In this document: positions 17,865 through 27,292 of the stretch, piece by piece
Layout: the number at the start of each line of letters is the position of its first letter
Position numbering within the stretch: position 1 is the stretch's first letter
Assembly (NCBI GenBank): GCA_003674045.1
Contig: PENC01000021.1
Coordinates: forward strand, 1 to 64,000
DNA length: 64,000 nucleotides
Origin: Streptomyces griseocarneus
GTDB taxonomy: Bacteria; Actinomycetota; Actinomycetes; Streptomycetales; Streptomycetaceae
Direction of reading: 5' to 3'
The notes under the pieces: generated by a model
Databases searched by the model: none
What the model was told of the DNA's origin: nothing
What the model saw: only the letters and a program-made list of their open reading frames with translations
Program-made: the position numbers and the translations under genes

Positions 17865-20780
17865 GTGGTATCCGTCCCGCCGGCCGTGGAGACCCCGGAC
17901 GGCGGCCCAGGCGCGACGGTGACGGCGGCGCAGATGCGTGCGCTGGCCGGATGCGCCGTGGTGTTCGTTCCGGCCGATCCTCCGCGGGAGAGCCGCGTGG
18001 CGTTCTGGCGCACGGACGGAACGCCGCCGCCGGACGCCAACGGTTCATTGACGGTGGTGCGCCCGCACGGCACTTCGGCACGCCGCCGGGAGGTGGCTGC
18101 CACCCTCGTGCCGGTGCCGCAGGCCCTGCCCGTTCTCACTGAGGCGCGCCGGATGCCCGGCGCGGATCCGGCGGCCGCCTTCTGGGGCGGGGCCGTCGCG
18201 CTCACCCTCCACACGTTGGCCCGCGGCCGGCTGCTGCCCGGGGTCAGCCCGGGCGGATTCGACGCCTGGCGGATCGGCCCGTACGACGGTGAGGACCGGG
18301 CGCGGCTCGTGGAGCTGGCGGCCGCGATGCCGCCCGAGGCGCGCGCGGTGCCCATCGAGGGCCCGGCAGCGCTGGAACTGCCGCAGGCCGAGCCGCTGCT
18401 GCGGGCCTTCATGGACGCGGTCGCCGATGCGCTCGCCCGTACTCCGGCGGGGCCCCTCGCCGCGGGCGGTGACGCCTGGACCGCGACCGAGCCGCAGGCG
18501 GTGGGGGAGCAGCGGGCGTGGGCGGCCGACATCGCCGCCGGCCTGGACGCGGGCGTGGGCATCTCGCTGCGGATCGAACTGCCCGGAACCGACAGGGGCG
18601 CCTGGGACGAGGACCCGGTCGGCCTGGGCGGTGATGACGACTACGACCCGGATCTGGACGGCCGGTTCGGGGCCGTCGTCCAGCTGCACCACCTCGCCGA
18701 TGGCGTGGTCTGTGACGCGCGTGACATCTGGTCGGGCCGCTCGCCGACCGCCGCCCTGTTCGGCCCGGAAGCACGGGCGCAGGCACTGCTGGTCCTGCGC
18801 CGGGCCGCCCGTGCGTGGCCGCCGCTGCAGCGCTTGCTCAGCATGGCGGTCCCGGCCGGGCTGGAGCTGTCCGACGCCGAGGTGAGCGACCTCCTCGGCG
18901 ACGCCGCGACCAGCCTGGCCGCAGCGGGGGTCCAGGTCCACTGGCCCAAGGAGCTGGCCCGTCAGCTGCTGGCCCGCGCCGTCGTCGAGCCCGCCGAGAA
19001 AACCGCCTCCGACCTGCCGTCCCTGCTCTCGGCCGAGGCCCTCCTGGCCTTCCGCTGGCAGTTCACCCTCGGCGGCCGAGAACTCCAGCCGGACGAGCTC
19101 GACCGGCTCGCGGAGGCGCAGCGCCCCATGGTGCGCCTGCGGGACCAGTGGGTGCTCATCGATCCGGAGATTCTGGCCCGGGCGCGCGACCGCAAGGCCC
19201 GCGAGCTCACCCCCGTCGAGGCGCTGAGCACCGTCCTGGCCGGGAGCGCGGACATCCATGGTGAGCGGGTGCAGGTCACTGCCCGGGGCTGGCTGGCGGA
19301 GCTGAAGGAGCGCCTCGCCGACCCCGAGGCGGCGGCCCGCCGTACGCCGGTGCCCCAGCCCGCCGCGCTGCAAGCCACCTTGCGCGACTACCAGCTCCGA
19401 GGCCTGACCTGGCTGGACCAGATGACCTCCCTCGGCCTCGGAGGATGTCTCGCCGACGACATGGGCCTGGGCAAGACGATCGTGCTCATCGCCCTGCACC
19501 TTCATCGCGAGGGCAGCCCGGCCACCGCCGGGCCGACGCTGGTGGTCTGCCCGACGTCGCTGCTGGGCAACTGGGCCCGCGAGATCGAGAAGTTCGCGCC
19601 CGGCACCCCCGTCCGCCGCTACCACGGCACCAAGCGCAGCCTCGCCGACACGACCGAGGGATTCACCCTCACCACCTACGCCACGATGCGCCTGCGCGCG
19701 GCCGAACTCGCCGAGATCCCCTGGGGGTTGGTCGTGGCGGACGAGGCGCAGCATGTGAAGAATCCCTTCTCGGCGACCGCGAAGGCATTGCGGACGCTGC
19801 GGGCCCGGGCCAAGGTCGCGCTCACCGGGACGCCCGTCGAGAACAACTTGTCGGAATTGTGGGCCTTGCTCGATTGGACCACGCCAGGGCTGCTGGGATC
19901 GCTGAGGACGTTCCGTGACCAGTACGCCCGGGGTGCGGAGAGCGGCGAGGACCCCGACGCCGCCCGGCGCCTCGCCGCGCTGATCGCCCCGTTCCTGCTG
20001 CGCCGCAAGAAGTCGGATCCGGGCATCGCGCCCGAACTGCCGCCCAAGACCGAGACCGACCACCCCGTCACGCTCACCAAGGAACAGGTCGCCCTCTACG
20101 AGGCGGTGGTCCGCGAGACGATGGCCGCGATCCGCGAAAGCGACGGCATCACCCGCCGCGGACTGGTCCTCAAACTCCTCGCCGCGCTGAAACAGATCGC
20201 CAACCACCCCGCCCACTTCTTGAAGGAGTCCGATGCGAAGACGGCGGGCCGGTCCGGGAAGCTGGAGCTCCTCGACGAACTACTGGACACCATCCTCGCG
20301 GAGGACGGCGCGGTCCTGGTCTTCACCCAGTACGTCAGCATGGGCCACCTGATCGAAGACCACCTCGCCCGCCGGGGCATCACCGCGCAATTCCTCCACG
20401 GCGCCGTCCCCGTCAGCCAGCGGGAGGAAATGGTGCGCCGCTTCCAGGACGGCGAGGTCCCCGTCTTCCTGCTCTCCCTCAAGGCCGCCGGCACGGGCCT
20501 GAACCTGACCCGGGCCGGGCACGTGATCCACTTTGACCGCTGGTGGAACCCTGCTGTGGAGGAACAGGCATCGGACCGCGCCTACCGCATCGGCCAGACC
20601 CAGCCCGTCCAAGTCCACCGCCTGATCGCCGAGGGCACGGTCGAGGACCGGATCGCCGAACTCCTCGAAACTAAACGGGCCCTGGCGGACGCGGTCCTCG
20701 GCGCCGGGGAGAGCGCGTTCACCGAACTGAGCGACGCCGAACTCGCCGACCTTGTCCAGCTCAGGAGCGCCCGCCGATGA
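17865..20780 (+). CDS. SNF2-family helicase
   Basis: 971 residues. The C-terminal half holds the SNF2 motor: motif I DDMGLGKT (about residue 530), motif II VADEAQH (about 625), ALTGTPVENNLSELW, and helicase C motifs TGLNLTRAG and DRWWNPAVEEQASDRAYRIGQ (about 875-905). The N-terminal 450 residues match the SNF2-associated region of bacterial members. It is translationally coupled (ATGA) to a SWIM zinc-finger protein, a conserved actinobacterial pair thought to act on DNA or nucleoprotein. A lexA paralogue lies just downstream. Confidence 0.92.
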   Translation: MVSVPPAVETPDGGPGATVTAAQMRALAGCAVVFVPADPPRESRVAFWRTDGTPPPDANGSLTVVRPHGTSARRREVAATLVPVPQALPVLTEARRMPGADPAAAFWGGAVALTLHTLARGRLLPGVSPGGFDAWRIGPYDGEDRARLVELAAAMPPEARAVPIEGPAALELPQAEPLLRAFMDAVADALARTPAGPLAAGGDAWTATEPQAVGEQRAWAADIAAGLDAGVGISLRIELPGTDRGAWDEDPVGLGGDDDYDPDLDGRFGAVVQLHHLADGVVCDARDIWSGRSPTAALFGPEARAQALLVLRRAARAWPPLQRLLSMAVPAGLELSDAEVSDLLGDAATSLAAAGVQVHWPKELARQLLARAVVEPAEKTASDLPSLLSAEALLAFRWQFTLGGRELQPDELDRLAEAQRPMVRLRDQWVLIDPEILARARDRKARELTPVEALSTVLAGSADIHGERVQVTARGWLAELKERLADPEAAARRTPVPQPAALQATLRDYQLRGLTWLDQMTSLGLGGCLADDMGLGKTIVLIALHLHREGSPATAGPTLVVCPTSLLGNWAREIEKFAPGTPVRRYHGTKRSLADTTEGFTLTTYATMRLRAAELAEIPWGLVVADEAQHVKNPFSATAKALRTLRARAKVALTGTPVENNLSELWALLDWTTPGLLGSLRTFRDQYARGAESGEDPDAARRLAALIAPFLLRRKKSDPGIAPELPPKTETDHPVTLTKEQVALYEAVVRETMAAIRESDGITRRGLVLKLLAALKQIANHPAHFLKESDAKTAGRSGKLELLDELLDTILAEDGAVLVFTQYVSMGHLIEDHLARRGITAQFLHGAVPVSQREEMVRRFQDGEVPVFLLSLKAAGTGLNLTRAGHVIHFDRWWNPAVEEQASDRAYRIGQTQPVQVHRLIAEGTVEDRIAELLETKRALADAVLGAGESAFTELSDAELADLVQLRSARR

Positions 20781-22078
20781 ACCACACACCCGGCGACGAC
20801 AGCGACCGCCGGCGCATCTTCCCGCCGCTGCCCACCGCCCGCGGCCGCCGCTCCTTCGCCGCATCATGGTGGGGCAACGCCTGGGTCCAAGCCCTGGAAG
20901 GCCCAGCCCCCTCCTCGACCGGACGCCTGGCCCGCGGGCGCACCTACGCCCGCGCCGGCAACGTCGGCGAAATCACCGTCACCCCCGGCCGCGCCACCGC
21001 ACGCGTCCAGGGCAGCCAGCCCACCCCGTACCGAACCTCGATGGAGATTCCCCAACTCACCAGCAACCAATGGGACCTGCTGCTCGACGCCGCCGCGACG
21101 CAGGCCGGACACGTCGCCGCCCTCCTCGACCACGACATGCCCACCGCCCTCGCCGACGACGCCGCCAGCGCCGGCGTACATCTGCTGCCCCGCCCCCGCG
21201 AACTCACCCCGGCCTGCTCGTGCCCCGACTGGGGCGACCCCTGCAAACACGCCGCCGCCCTGTACTACCAGGTGGCCCGGCTACTGGACCACGATCCCTT
21301 CGTACTCCTGCTTTTGAGGGGGAGGGGCGAGAGCGAGCTGATGGCCGACCTGCACAGGCGTAACGCTGCTCAGGCCGCCGCATCCACCACCCCGTCTCCG
21401 CCGCCCGGTGTGCCCGCCCGGGACGTGTTCGCCGCCGCCCGCGCCGGGCTGCCACCGCTGCCCGCGCCACCACCGCCCGTCGACCATCCCGGCCCGGTGG
21501 CCCAGCTGACCACGGCCGGCGAACCGGCACCCGGACTGGACCCGGCAGCCCTGGAGTTCCTGGCCGCCGACACCGCCACCCGCGCCGCCCAACTGCTCCA
21601 CCAGGCCCTCCTGCCCCACGACACCCATCAGCAGCCCGCCGCCCCACTGCCCCTCAGCGTCGACGACGACCTCGTACGCCTGGCCGCGGCCGGACCTCCC
21701 ACCGAGATCTTCACGCGGCTGTGCTGGAGAGCGCACCGCACCCCGGCCTCCCTCACCCGAGCGGCCCGCGCCTGGCAGTACGGCGGAGCAGCGGCCCTGA
21801 CGGTCCTCGACGAGCCATGGGATCCCGATCCGTCCTACCTCCACGCCGTGCGCGAGCAGATCAAACGGGCGTGGGACGGAGAACGCGCTCCCGGAGTACG
21901 CCTCGCCGGGCACAACTGGCTCACGGTGATCGGTCACGACGCGCAGCTCCGGCTGGGCACCGACGGAGTCCTCTGGTACCCGTACCGCAAGAAGTACGGC
22001 GGCTGGTGGCCGGCCGGGCTCCCGCACCGGGACGTCACGGCCGTACTGGGCGACCTTCTCGCGTCGGAGGCCGACTAG
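20777..22078 (+). CDS. SWIM zinc-finger protein
   Basis: 433 residues, ATG overlapping the SNF2 stop. A SWIM motif CxCxnCxH is at ACSCPDWGDPCKHAAAL (about residues 145-161). The N-terminal GRRSFAASWWGNAWVQALE is the typical opening of the SNF2-linked SWIM family. A proline-rich linker (about 200-240) leads to a second helical domain ending in KKYGGWWPAGLPHRD. It likely provides DNA or protein binding to the helicase partner. Confidence 0.9.
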   Translation: MNHTPGDDSDRRRIFPPLPTARGRRSFAASWWGNAWVQALEGPAPSSTGRLARGRTYARAGNVGEITVTPGRATARVQGSQPTPYRTSMEIPQLTSNQWDLLLDAAATQAGHVAALLDHDMPTALADDAASAGVHLLPRPRELTPACSCPDWGDPCKHAAALYYQVARLLDHDPFVLLLLRGRGESELMADLHRRNAAQAAASTTPSPPPGVPARDVFAAARAGLPPLPAPPPPVDHPGPVAQLTTAGEPAPGLDPAALEFLAADTATRAAQLLHQALLPHDTHQQPAAPLPLSVDDDLVRLAAAGPPTEIFTRLCWRAHRTPASLTRAARAWQYGGAAALTVLDEPWDPDPSYLHAVREQIKRAWDGERAPGVRLAGHNWLTVIGHDAQLRLGTDGVLWYPYRKKYGGWWPAGLPHRDVTAVLGDLLASEAD

Positions 22079-22187
22079 GCGCCGGGGGCGCCCTCGCCTG
22101 TCCGCGGTCCTTGCCTCACCGCCGGTCCCGAGTGAGGTGACCGGCCGCTGTTCCCCCCACTGCCGAGCAGATACATGTCCCCTCTGG

Positions 22188-22203
22188 TCGAAATTGTGTT
22201 CCC
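22188..22203 (+). promoter_or_regulatory. degenerate SOS box upstream of lexA paralogue
   Basis: TCGAAATTGTGTTCCC matches the actinobacterial LexA operator (TCGAAC-N4-GTTCGA) at 9 of 12 conserved positions. It lies 60 nt before the lexA ATG, where an autoregulatory operator is expected. One half-site is complete except one base; the other is weaker. Confidence 0.5.
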
Positions 22204-22262
22204 TTGCGTGTGAGCGTCAGGTTACGGTCGGTGCCACACAAGATCGACAAAGGGGGACTTTC

Positions 22263-22994
22263 ATGCCGACCGTCACCGCCTCGCCCGGCCGGCCTCCGGG
22301 TATCCGTGAGGACGCCGACGGGCTGACGGAACGCCAGCGCGCCGTCCTGACCTGCATCCTCCGCTCCGTGCGCAGTCGCGGATACCCTCCCTCGATGCGG
22401 GAAATCGGGGAAGCGGTGAAGCTGTCCAGCACCAGCTCCGTGGCCTACCAGCTTCATACACTCGAGCGAAAAGGGTTCCTCTCCAGAGATCCGCACCGGC
22501 CCCGCGCATACGCCCTCACCCCGCACGCACAGGTACTGGCCGATGCCCGCCCCCTGCCCACGCCGTCCGACGCGTACCTCTCCGTACGGGCCGACGAAGC
22601 CGAGCGCGACGCCGCCGTGGCACAGGTCCCGCTCATCGGCCAGATCGCCGCCGGGGCTCCCCTCCTGGCCGACCAGGAGATCCAGGACGTCCTCCCGATG
22701 CCGCGCCAAGCAGTGGGCCACGGACAGCTGTTCGCGCTAAAAGTCATTGGCCAGAGCATGATCGACGCCGGAATCAGAGACGGTGACGTCGTCACCGTAC
22801 GGCGCCAGAGCGCCGCAGACCCGGGCGACATCGTCGTCGCCCTCCTGCCCGGCGGCGAGGCCACCGTCAAGAAGCTGCGCATCGCCGACAACGGCGTGTG
22901 GCTGATGCCCTGCAACATCGCCTATCAGCCGATACTCCTGGAGAACGGCGGGTCGATCCTGGGCAAGGTCGTCGCGGTGCTGCGCTCCCTCTAG
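22263..22994 (+). CDS. lexA: LexA family SOS repressor
   Basis: 243 residues from ATG at 22263 with AAAGGGGG upstream. The winged HTH spans about residues 20-85 (LTERQRAVLTCI, YPPSMREIGEAV, SSVAYQLHTLERKGFL). The self-cleavage site is Ala130-Gly131 in QIAAGAPL; catalytic Ser165 is in GQSMIDAGI and Lys203 in ATVKKL. It should repress SOS genes and cleave itself on RecA activation. The position beside accessory genes and the short divergent N-terminus suggest a second copy rather than the housekeeping lexA. Confidence 0.92.
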   Translation: MPTVTASPGRPPGIREDADGLTERQRAVLTCILRSVRSRGYPPSMREIGEAVKLSSTSSVAYQLHTLERKGFLSRDPHRPRAYALTPHAQVLADARPLPTPSDAYLSVRADEAERDAAVAQVPLIGQIAAGAPLLADQEIQDVLPMPRQAVGHGQLFALKVIGQSMIDAGIRDGDVVTVRRQSAADPGDIVVALLPGGEATVKKLRIADNGVWLMPCNIAYQPILLENGGSILGKVVAVLRSL

Positions 22995-23083
22995 CGGCAA
23001 CCGGCCCGGCCGATCGCGGTAGCGGCAGCGCTGCGGGCCGGGTGAAGATGATGAGCCTGAAGATCGGCCGGGGAGGGGCGGTT

Positions 23084-24403
23084 ATGGGAAAACCACGAGG
23101 GGTTCGCATCCCGTTCGTCAGGGACGCGAACGACGACCGCCACGACCGGTTCGCGATCGACGTCAGACCCCAGCCGCCCTACGTGCTGCCCCTGCGGTGC
23201 GACGGGTGCGGGATACGCGTCGGGGTCCGGCACGGGAACGCCGATGATCCCGACTCCCGCTCCTCCCACTACTTCCGGCTGGAAGACCACAAGCCGGACT
23301 GCCTCTTCGACCTCCAGCAACGCGGCGCGTCCCTCCTCGCGGGCTCCCAGGGCACCGTGGTCCGCAGCCCGGGGCAGTGGCGGCTGAAATGCCCGCCCCT
23401 GGGCCGCAGCGGCCCCGGCGGCAGTGCCAAGCGGCCCCCGGGACCCGCCCGGCCCTCGACGAACACCCGTGGCACGGGCCCGCGGCCAACGAGCAAGAAG
23501 GCCGGCCCGGCCATCGCCTCCGCCCGCCGCATCGTGCAGCTCCTGCAGGACTTCGACAACGAACCCGACGCCGTTGCCCAGTTCGCCGCCATCGCCCCCA
23601 ACGGACAGCAGAACATCCCCTGGGAGGCCTTCTGCTACTCCCGCACCACCGTCCACAGCCTCGCCCAGGCGCTCATCGACGGCACCGCCCCGGCGATCCC
23701 GTTCGCCGTCTGGGGACCGGCGAGCATCGCCGACGCCGTCGCGGGCAAGGCAGGCGACAGCTACGTCGTCCAGTACGCCGCCCGCCACCCCGTCACCGTC
23801 GACGGCAAACGCCTCCAGCTGCGCGTCGCCCTGCGCTCGACCGACCGCGACTGGATCGCCGCCGGGACCCGCTCCGGACACTTCCTCGGCTACGGATACT
23901 GGCGGACCTTCCCCGCCGACCTGGCCAGGGCACGCAGCCGCGGCTGGATCGAACTCCAGCTGTGGACGGACGAGCCCTGGCAGGTCGAACGCTGGGACAC
24001 CGACCCCACGGTCCCCGGAGCCCCCGCCCGCCCGTCGCCACCACGGCACACCCCAGTGGCCACCCCGAGCACACCACCGGCCCCGCCCGCGACCCCGCTG
24101 CTCCCGCCGGAGCCCCTCCCCGTTCCGGGTGAACCGCCCCGCCAGGACACCCCGCCCGTACCGCCGCCCGCACGGCCCGCGAAGCCGGCAGACGACAGTG
24201 CTTCCGGGCCGGTGCCCGACCCTGCGAGCCCTCCGGCCGGGGAAGACCCGACGCAACCCGCACCGGCGTCAAAGGCCCCCGCCGAGCCGGATTCCCCGTT
24301 CCCCCCGCCGCCCGCCTATCCGCCGTCGGCCGCTCCTGTCGAAGTCAGCCCGGCGCCACGGTCGGCGATCCGCAAATGGCTGGGCCGGTTCCGTCGTTCA
24401 TAG
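23084..24403 (+). CDS. hypothetical protein, cysteine/histidine N-terminus and proline-rich tail
   Basis: 439 residues from ATG at 23084, chosen for the GGGGAGGGG ribosome site. Residues 35-80 contain CDGCGIRV...SSHYFRLEDHKPDC, a possible zinc site. The middle (about 140-300) is an alpha/beta domain of unknown family (RIVQLLQDF, ENIPWEAFCYS-like segment, DSYVVQYAARHPV, SGHFLGYGYWRTFP). The last 130 residues are a Pro/Ala linker ending in a basic IRKWLGRFRRS. It follows lexA and could be co-regulated. Function not recognised. Confidence 0.65.
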   Translation: MGKPRGVRIPFVRDANDDRHDRFAIDVRPQPPYVLPLRCDGCGIRVGVRHGNADDPDSRSSHYFRLEDHKPDCLFDLQQRGASLLAGSQGTVVRSPGQWRLKCPPLGRSGPGGSAKRPPGPARPSTNTRGTGPRPTSKKAGPAIASARRIVQLLQDFDNEPDAVAQFAAIAPNGQQNIPWEAFCYSRTTVHSLAQALIDGTAPAIPFAVWGPASIADAVAGKAGDSYVVQYAARHPVTVDGKRLQLRVALRSTDRDWIAAGTRSGHFLGYGYWRTFPADLARARSRGWIELQLWTDEPWQVERWDTDPTVPGAPARPSPPRHTPVATPSTPPAPPATPLLPPEPLPVPGEPPRQDTPPVPPPARPAKPADDSASGPVPDPASPPAGEDPTQPAPASKAPAEPDSPFPPPPAYPPSAAPVEVSPAPRSAIRKWLGRFRRS

Positions 24404-24588
24404 CGGCCTCTTTCCGGCGTACTGCTTCCCTCGCACAACAGCAGGAGAGCGCGCACGAGCATCGTCGCCCCCAAACTCCGGGGGCGCTGCACCGGCGTCG
24501 CACGGCCTTCAGCGACGCGCAGCGGCGTTGTCAGTGGGGGCTGACATCATCGGCTGCCAGCCGGAAGGATCAAGGAAGGACGGCAGCC

Positions 24589-25551
24589 GTGCAGGATGTT
24601 ACGTGCCACACGGTCAGCGAGCAGCAGATCGCCCACGCGCTGGAGGGTATCCACCAGCGGATGTTCCACCGCTATCACGGGCTCCGCTACGACCAGTTGT
24701 CCCTGAAGGGACTTCGTCAGATGCACGACGAACTCCTCGACCACGTCGCCGCCCGCACCGCCGGGAACCCCGCGCCCGGCGTCGACGAGCCGTCGCGCAC
24801 GGCCCTGCTGACCGCGGCGGAGTGCTCCCTGGGAATCCTGAGCGTCGGCTGTTTCCCCGACGGCGACCAGGAGATCCCCCTCCCGTTCATCGGCGAGAAG
24901 CTCACCAGCGAGGAGAACGTCTTCGGTGACGACGCCGTCGACCAGGCCCCCACAGCCCGCACGTGGTGGGACACGCTCGCGATATGCCTGGTCAGCGGCC
25001 TGGTGTGGGACTGGCAACGAGTGACGGGACTGCTCCTGGGCGGTGACTTCGCGCCCGCGATCCGCAACGGGGTGCCGTACTCGAAGCTGACCTCGGTATC
25101 GGATCCGGCGGACCTCGCCGCGATGGACTCCCTGTGCCGCTACCTCACCCCGGCACGCGGACACCTGCCCCGGGACTGGCCCACCGTGCCCCTGCGCCGG
25201 CCCGACGCCGACGAGCGTGCCGAGGCGGCCCGCCGCCTGGACGCGGCAGGTCCCTTGACGCCCGACCAGCGCCTGCTTCGCGTACTCCTCGACGACGACC
25301 AGCATGCCTTCGAACAGGCCCTCGTCGCCCGGCTCACCGAGCACCGGGAAAGCCAGGAATCCGATCCCGCCCCCAGGACTCTGCTGCCGCTCGGCCCCCT
25401 GGCCCTGGCCGTCCTTGCGGTCCAGGTCCACGGCTGGGAGCTGGGCGTCCGGTCCGGTTATCTGCCGTACGGCATCCTCGGTTCCCCGCAGGCGCTGCGC
25501 GAAGCAGCGGAAGCCGGCGAGAACGAACTGGGCGGCTGGGCCGCCAAGTAG
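24589..25551 (+). CDS. immunity 49 (Imm49) family protein
   Basis: 320 residues from GTG at 24589 with AAGGAAGGA upstream. The full sequence has the features of streptomycete Imm49 proteins: LLTAAECSLGILSVGCFPD, PLPFIGEKLTSEE, the RTWWDTLAICLVSGLVWDW helix pair, a PRDWPTVPLR segment and a C-terminal HGWELGVRSGYLP block. Imm49 members neutralise polymorphic toxins. No toxin gene is recognisable next to it, so it may be an orphan immunity gene. A 3' fragment of a second copy lies at 27168. Confidence 0.75.
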   Translation: MQDVTCHTVSEQQIAHALEGIHQRMFHRYHGLRYDQLSLKGLRQMHDELLDHVAARTAGNPAPGVDEPSRTALLTAAECSLGILSVGCFPDGDQEIPLPFIGEKLTSEENVFGDDAVDQAPTARTWWDTLAICLVSGLVWDWQRVTGLLLGGDFAPAIRNGVPYSKLTSVSDPADLAAMDSLCRYLTPARGHLPRDWPTVPLRRPDADERAEAARRLDAAGPLTPDQRLLRVLLDDDQHAFEQALVARLTEHRESQESDPAPRTLLPLGPLALAVLAVQVHGWELGVRSGYLPYGILGSPQALREAAEAGENELGGWAAK

Positions 25552-25640
25552 CTGGCCCGGCCCGGGAGTCTGCCGGATGCGGCTACGCACAAACCGCCCT
25601 CGCGGGTACTCCTCGGCGTCCAGCGGGCGTCGGCCACCCC
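25452..25640 (+). repeat. left copy of duplicated junction (imm49 3' end and downstream)
   Basis: 25452-25545 matches 27168-27261 with about six mismatches in 94 bp. A second similar block (CGCGGGTACT at 25601, then CCAGCGGGC) matches 27285 onward, where it forms the 3' end of the 27293-27880 gene. The genes at 25745-27034 lie between the two copies. Confidence 0.7.
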
Positions 25641-25744
25641 GGCCTCTTGGCCGCGCCCGTAGGGATGTCGCACGGTTCATGCCGGAGGCTTTGCAACGGT
25701 AGAGGGACCCGGCGGCTGGTTTCCGGGTCCCTCTACCGTGCCGG

Positions 25745-26218
25745 TCAGATGTCGATGTCGATGAGCGGCGGGAGGTTGCGGAGGGCGGCGGGCAGGTCGG
25801 TGATGCCGCGCTGGAGGTACCAGCCGCGGGCCCAGCGCAGGACGGGGGCGCGGCCCAGGCGCCATTCGTCGCAGAACTGCGAGAGGAAGTCGGTGCAGAA
25901 GTCTTCGCGGAGCGCGACGAGAGCGTCGTCCTGGGGGTAGGCGACCATGGACATCCCGCACTCGTCGGGGTCGCCGAGGTCGAGGGCGTCGGCGAGGATC
26001 GCGGCTGCGGCCCGGCTGGTGCCGCCGCCGTTGTAGCCCCAGCCGAAGCCGCCGAGTTCGTCCGCGTCCTTCGCGATGAGCTCGTGCAGCACGGTGACGT
26101 TCTCGCGCTGGGTGGGGCCGTCCTCGGGCTTCTCCACGAGGAGCCGGGCGGGCTGCCATTCATCCTCGTCGTCGCCGGCTCCCTGGATGCCGTGGTACGT
26201 ACGGTCCTGGTACGCCAT
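25745..26218 (-). CDS. DUF6166-like protein
   Basis: 157 residues from ATG at 26218 with GGGAGGGGA upstream. The opening RTYHGIQGAGDDEDEW and the centre GFGWGYNGGGTSRAAAAIL with a following ILADALDL helix fit the DUF6166 pattern found on plasmids and phages, where a variable N-terminal strand precedes a conserved W-G-YNGGGPS loop. A C-terminal FCTDFLSQFCDEWR...RWARGWYLQR helix follows. Role unknown. It lies inside the cassette flanked by the imm49 repeats. Confidence 0.65.
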   Translation of the reverse strand: MAYQDRTYHGIQGAGDDEDEWQPARLLVEKPEDGPTQRENVTVLHELIAKDADELGGFGWGYNGGGTSRAAAAILADALDLGDPDECGMSMVAYPQDDALVALREDFCTDFLSQFCDEWRLGRAPVLRWARGWYLQRGITDLPAALRNLPPLIDIDI

Positions 26219-26384
26219 GCCGTGTCCCCTCCCATTGATCTCTTCGCGGATGTTCTCACCCTGCCGGATGCGGGCCCGGGCCGACAGGGAGCTGCCGGTC
26301 AGCCCTTGGGCGTGAACCGTTCGAGAAGGCATTCGCGTTGCTGGGTGCCCAGGCGGCCGGCCGGGGGCTGAGGGGCACCGCGGT

Positions 26385-26600
26385 TCAGAAAGTGCGGCGT
26401 TGACCGGGTACGAGTCGCCAGTGGCCGGGGTAGTGGGCGCCGCAGGTCGCGCATTGCGCGCGGTAGAGGGCGGAGGCCGGGCCGAGGGTGTCGGCCGGTC
26501 GGGCGCGCAGGCGCTGGCCCTCGATGACGGCGACGAGTTCTGCCCACGGGGCCCGGCAGGTGCAGGCGGGCGGTAACGCCGCGTCAGCCGGCGCGGTCAT
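26385..26600 (-). CDS. small cysteine protein, coupled to upstream HTH gene
   Basis: 71 residues. CTC near residue 13 and CATCGAHY near residue 50 suggest a zinc-binding fold. The ATG overlaps the stop of the 26597-27034 gene by 4 nt, so the two are translationally coupled. No family recognised. Confidence 0.6.
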   Translation of the reverse strand: MTAPADAALPPACTCRAPWAELVAVIEGQRLRARPADTLGPASALYRAQCATCGAHYPGHWRLVPGQRRTF

Positions 26601-27034
26601 GCCTGGCTCCCGTCCCCGGGCGGATCGGTGGGATCGGAGGCCCGCCAGTCGCGGGGCTTGAGGCCGGTGGCCTTTTGGACGTCGGCGACCTCTTCGTGGT
26701 CATAGGCGGTGCGGACACCGGAGATGGACATCCCGGAGGCCGCAGCGAGGTCGGCGAGTTTGTAGGGGCGGGGCCGGGTGAACTCGCGGCCGTAGGCGAC
26801 CAGGCGGCGGATCTCGGCCTCGGCGGCGTCGCGGCGGTAGCGGGCGGCGCCGATCGCCGACATCAGTGGCTCGTTGGCCTCGGGGTCGGCGTCCCAGGCC
26901 GCTTCGAGGTGGAAGGCGGTTTCCTTGCGGGCGTGGTCGGTCTCGTGGCAGACGTCGTTGAAGACTTCCTCGGGGACGTCGCCGGGCTCGGGCATGGGGT
27001 GGCGGATCGCAGCAATGTGTTCGTACACGCTCAT
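26597..27034 (-). CDS. HTH-containing hypothetical protein
   Basis: 145 residues from ATG at 27034. A helical acidic N-terminal half (FHLEAAWDADPEANEPLMSAI) leads to a helix-turn-helix, YKLADLAAASGMSISGVRTAYD, at about residues 94-115. A leaderless promoter directly precedes the ATG. Likely the regulator of the three-gene cassette (25745-27034). Confidence 0.7.
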   Translation of the reverse strand: MSVYEHIAAIRHPMPEPGDVPEEVFNDVCHETDHARKETAFHLEAAWDADPEANEPLMSAIGAARYRRDAAEAEIRRLVAYGREFTRPRPYKLADLAAASGMSISGVRTAYDHEEVADVQKATGLKPRDWRASDPTDPPGDGSQA

Positions 27035-27071
27035 GACGTTCAATCTACGCAACGTTTTGCGATGAGCGCAA
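27035..27071 (-). promoter_or_regulatory. leaderless promoter with TTGCG repeats
   Basis: On the minus strand TTGCGC (27071-27066), 18 nt, TAGATT (27047-27042), then 7 nt to the ATG at 27034. CGTTGCG occurs twice and its inverse CGCAA once within the -35/-10 interval, and a TTCGCGAA palindrome lies just upstream, so autorepression by the HTH product is plausible. Confidence 0.6.
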
Positions 27072-27167
27072 CGAATTTCGCGAAGTGAAATGATGTCGGC
27101 CTGGCCAGGCAAGATCGCCACGCGCGTGTGTCCGAGCCGCTTCTTCAGGGTGAAGGCCCGGCGCCCA

Positions 27168-27261
27168 GTCCGGCTATCTGCCGCACGGCATCCTCGCTTC
27201 CCTGCAGGCGCTGCGCGAAGCAGCGGAAGCCGGCGAGAACGAACTGGGCTGCTGGACCGCG
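27168..27261 (+). pseudogene. imm49 3'-end remnant
   Basis: The stretch is about 94% identical to the last 100 bp of the Imm49 gene at 24589-25551 and still reads SGYLPHGILASLQALREAAEAGEN in the matching frame (written here in part). The original stop is lost and no 5' part is present. It is convergent with the 27293-27880 gene. Confidence 0.75.
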
Positions 27262-27292
27262 GGCGCCGCAACGCTCAACAGCCCCGCGGGTA

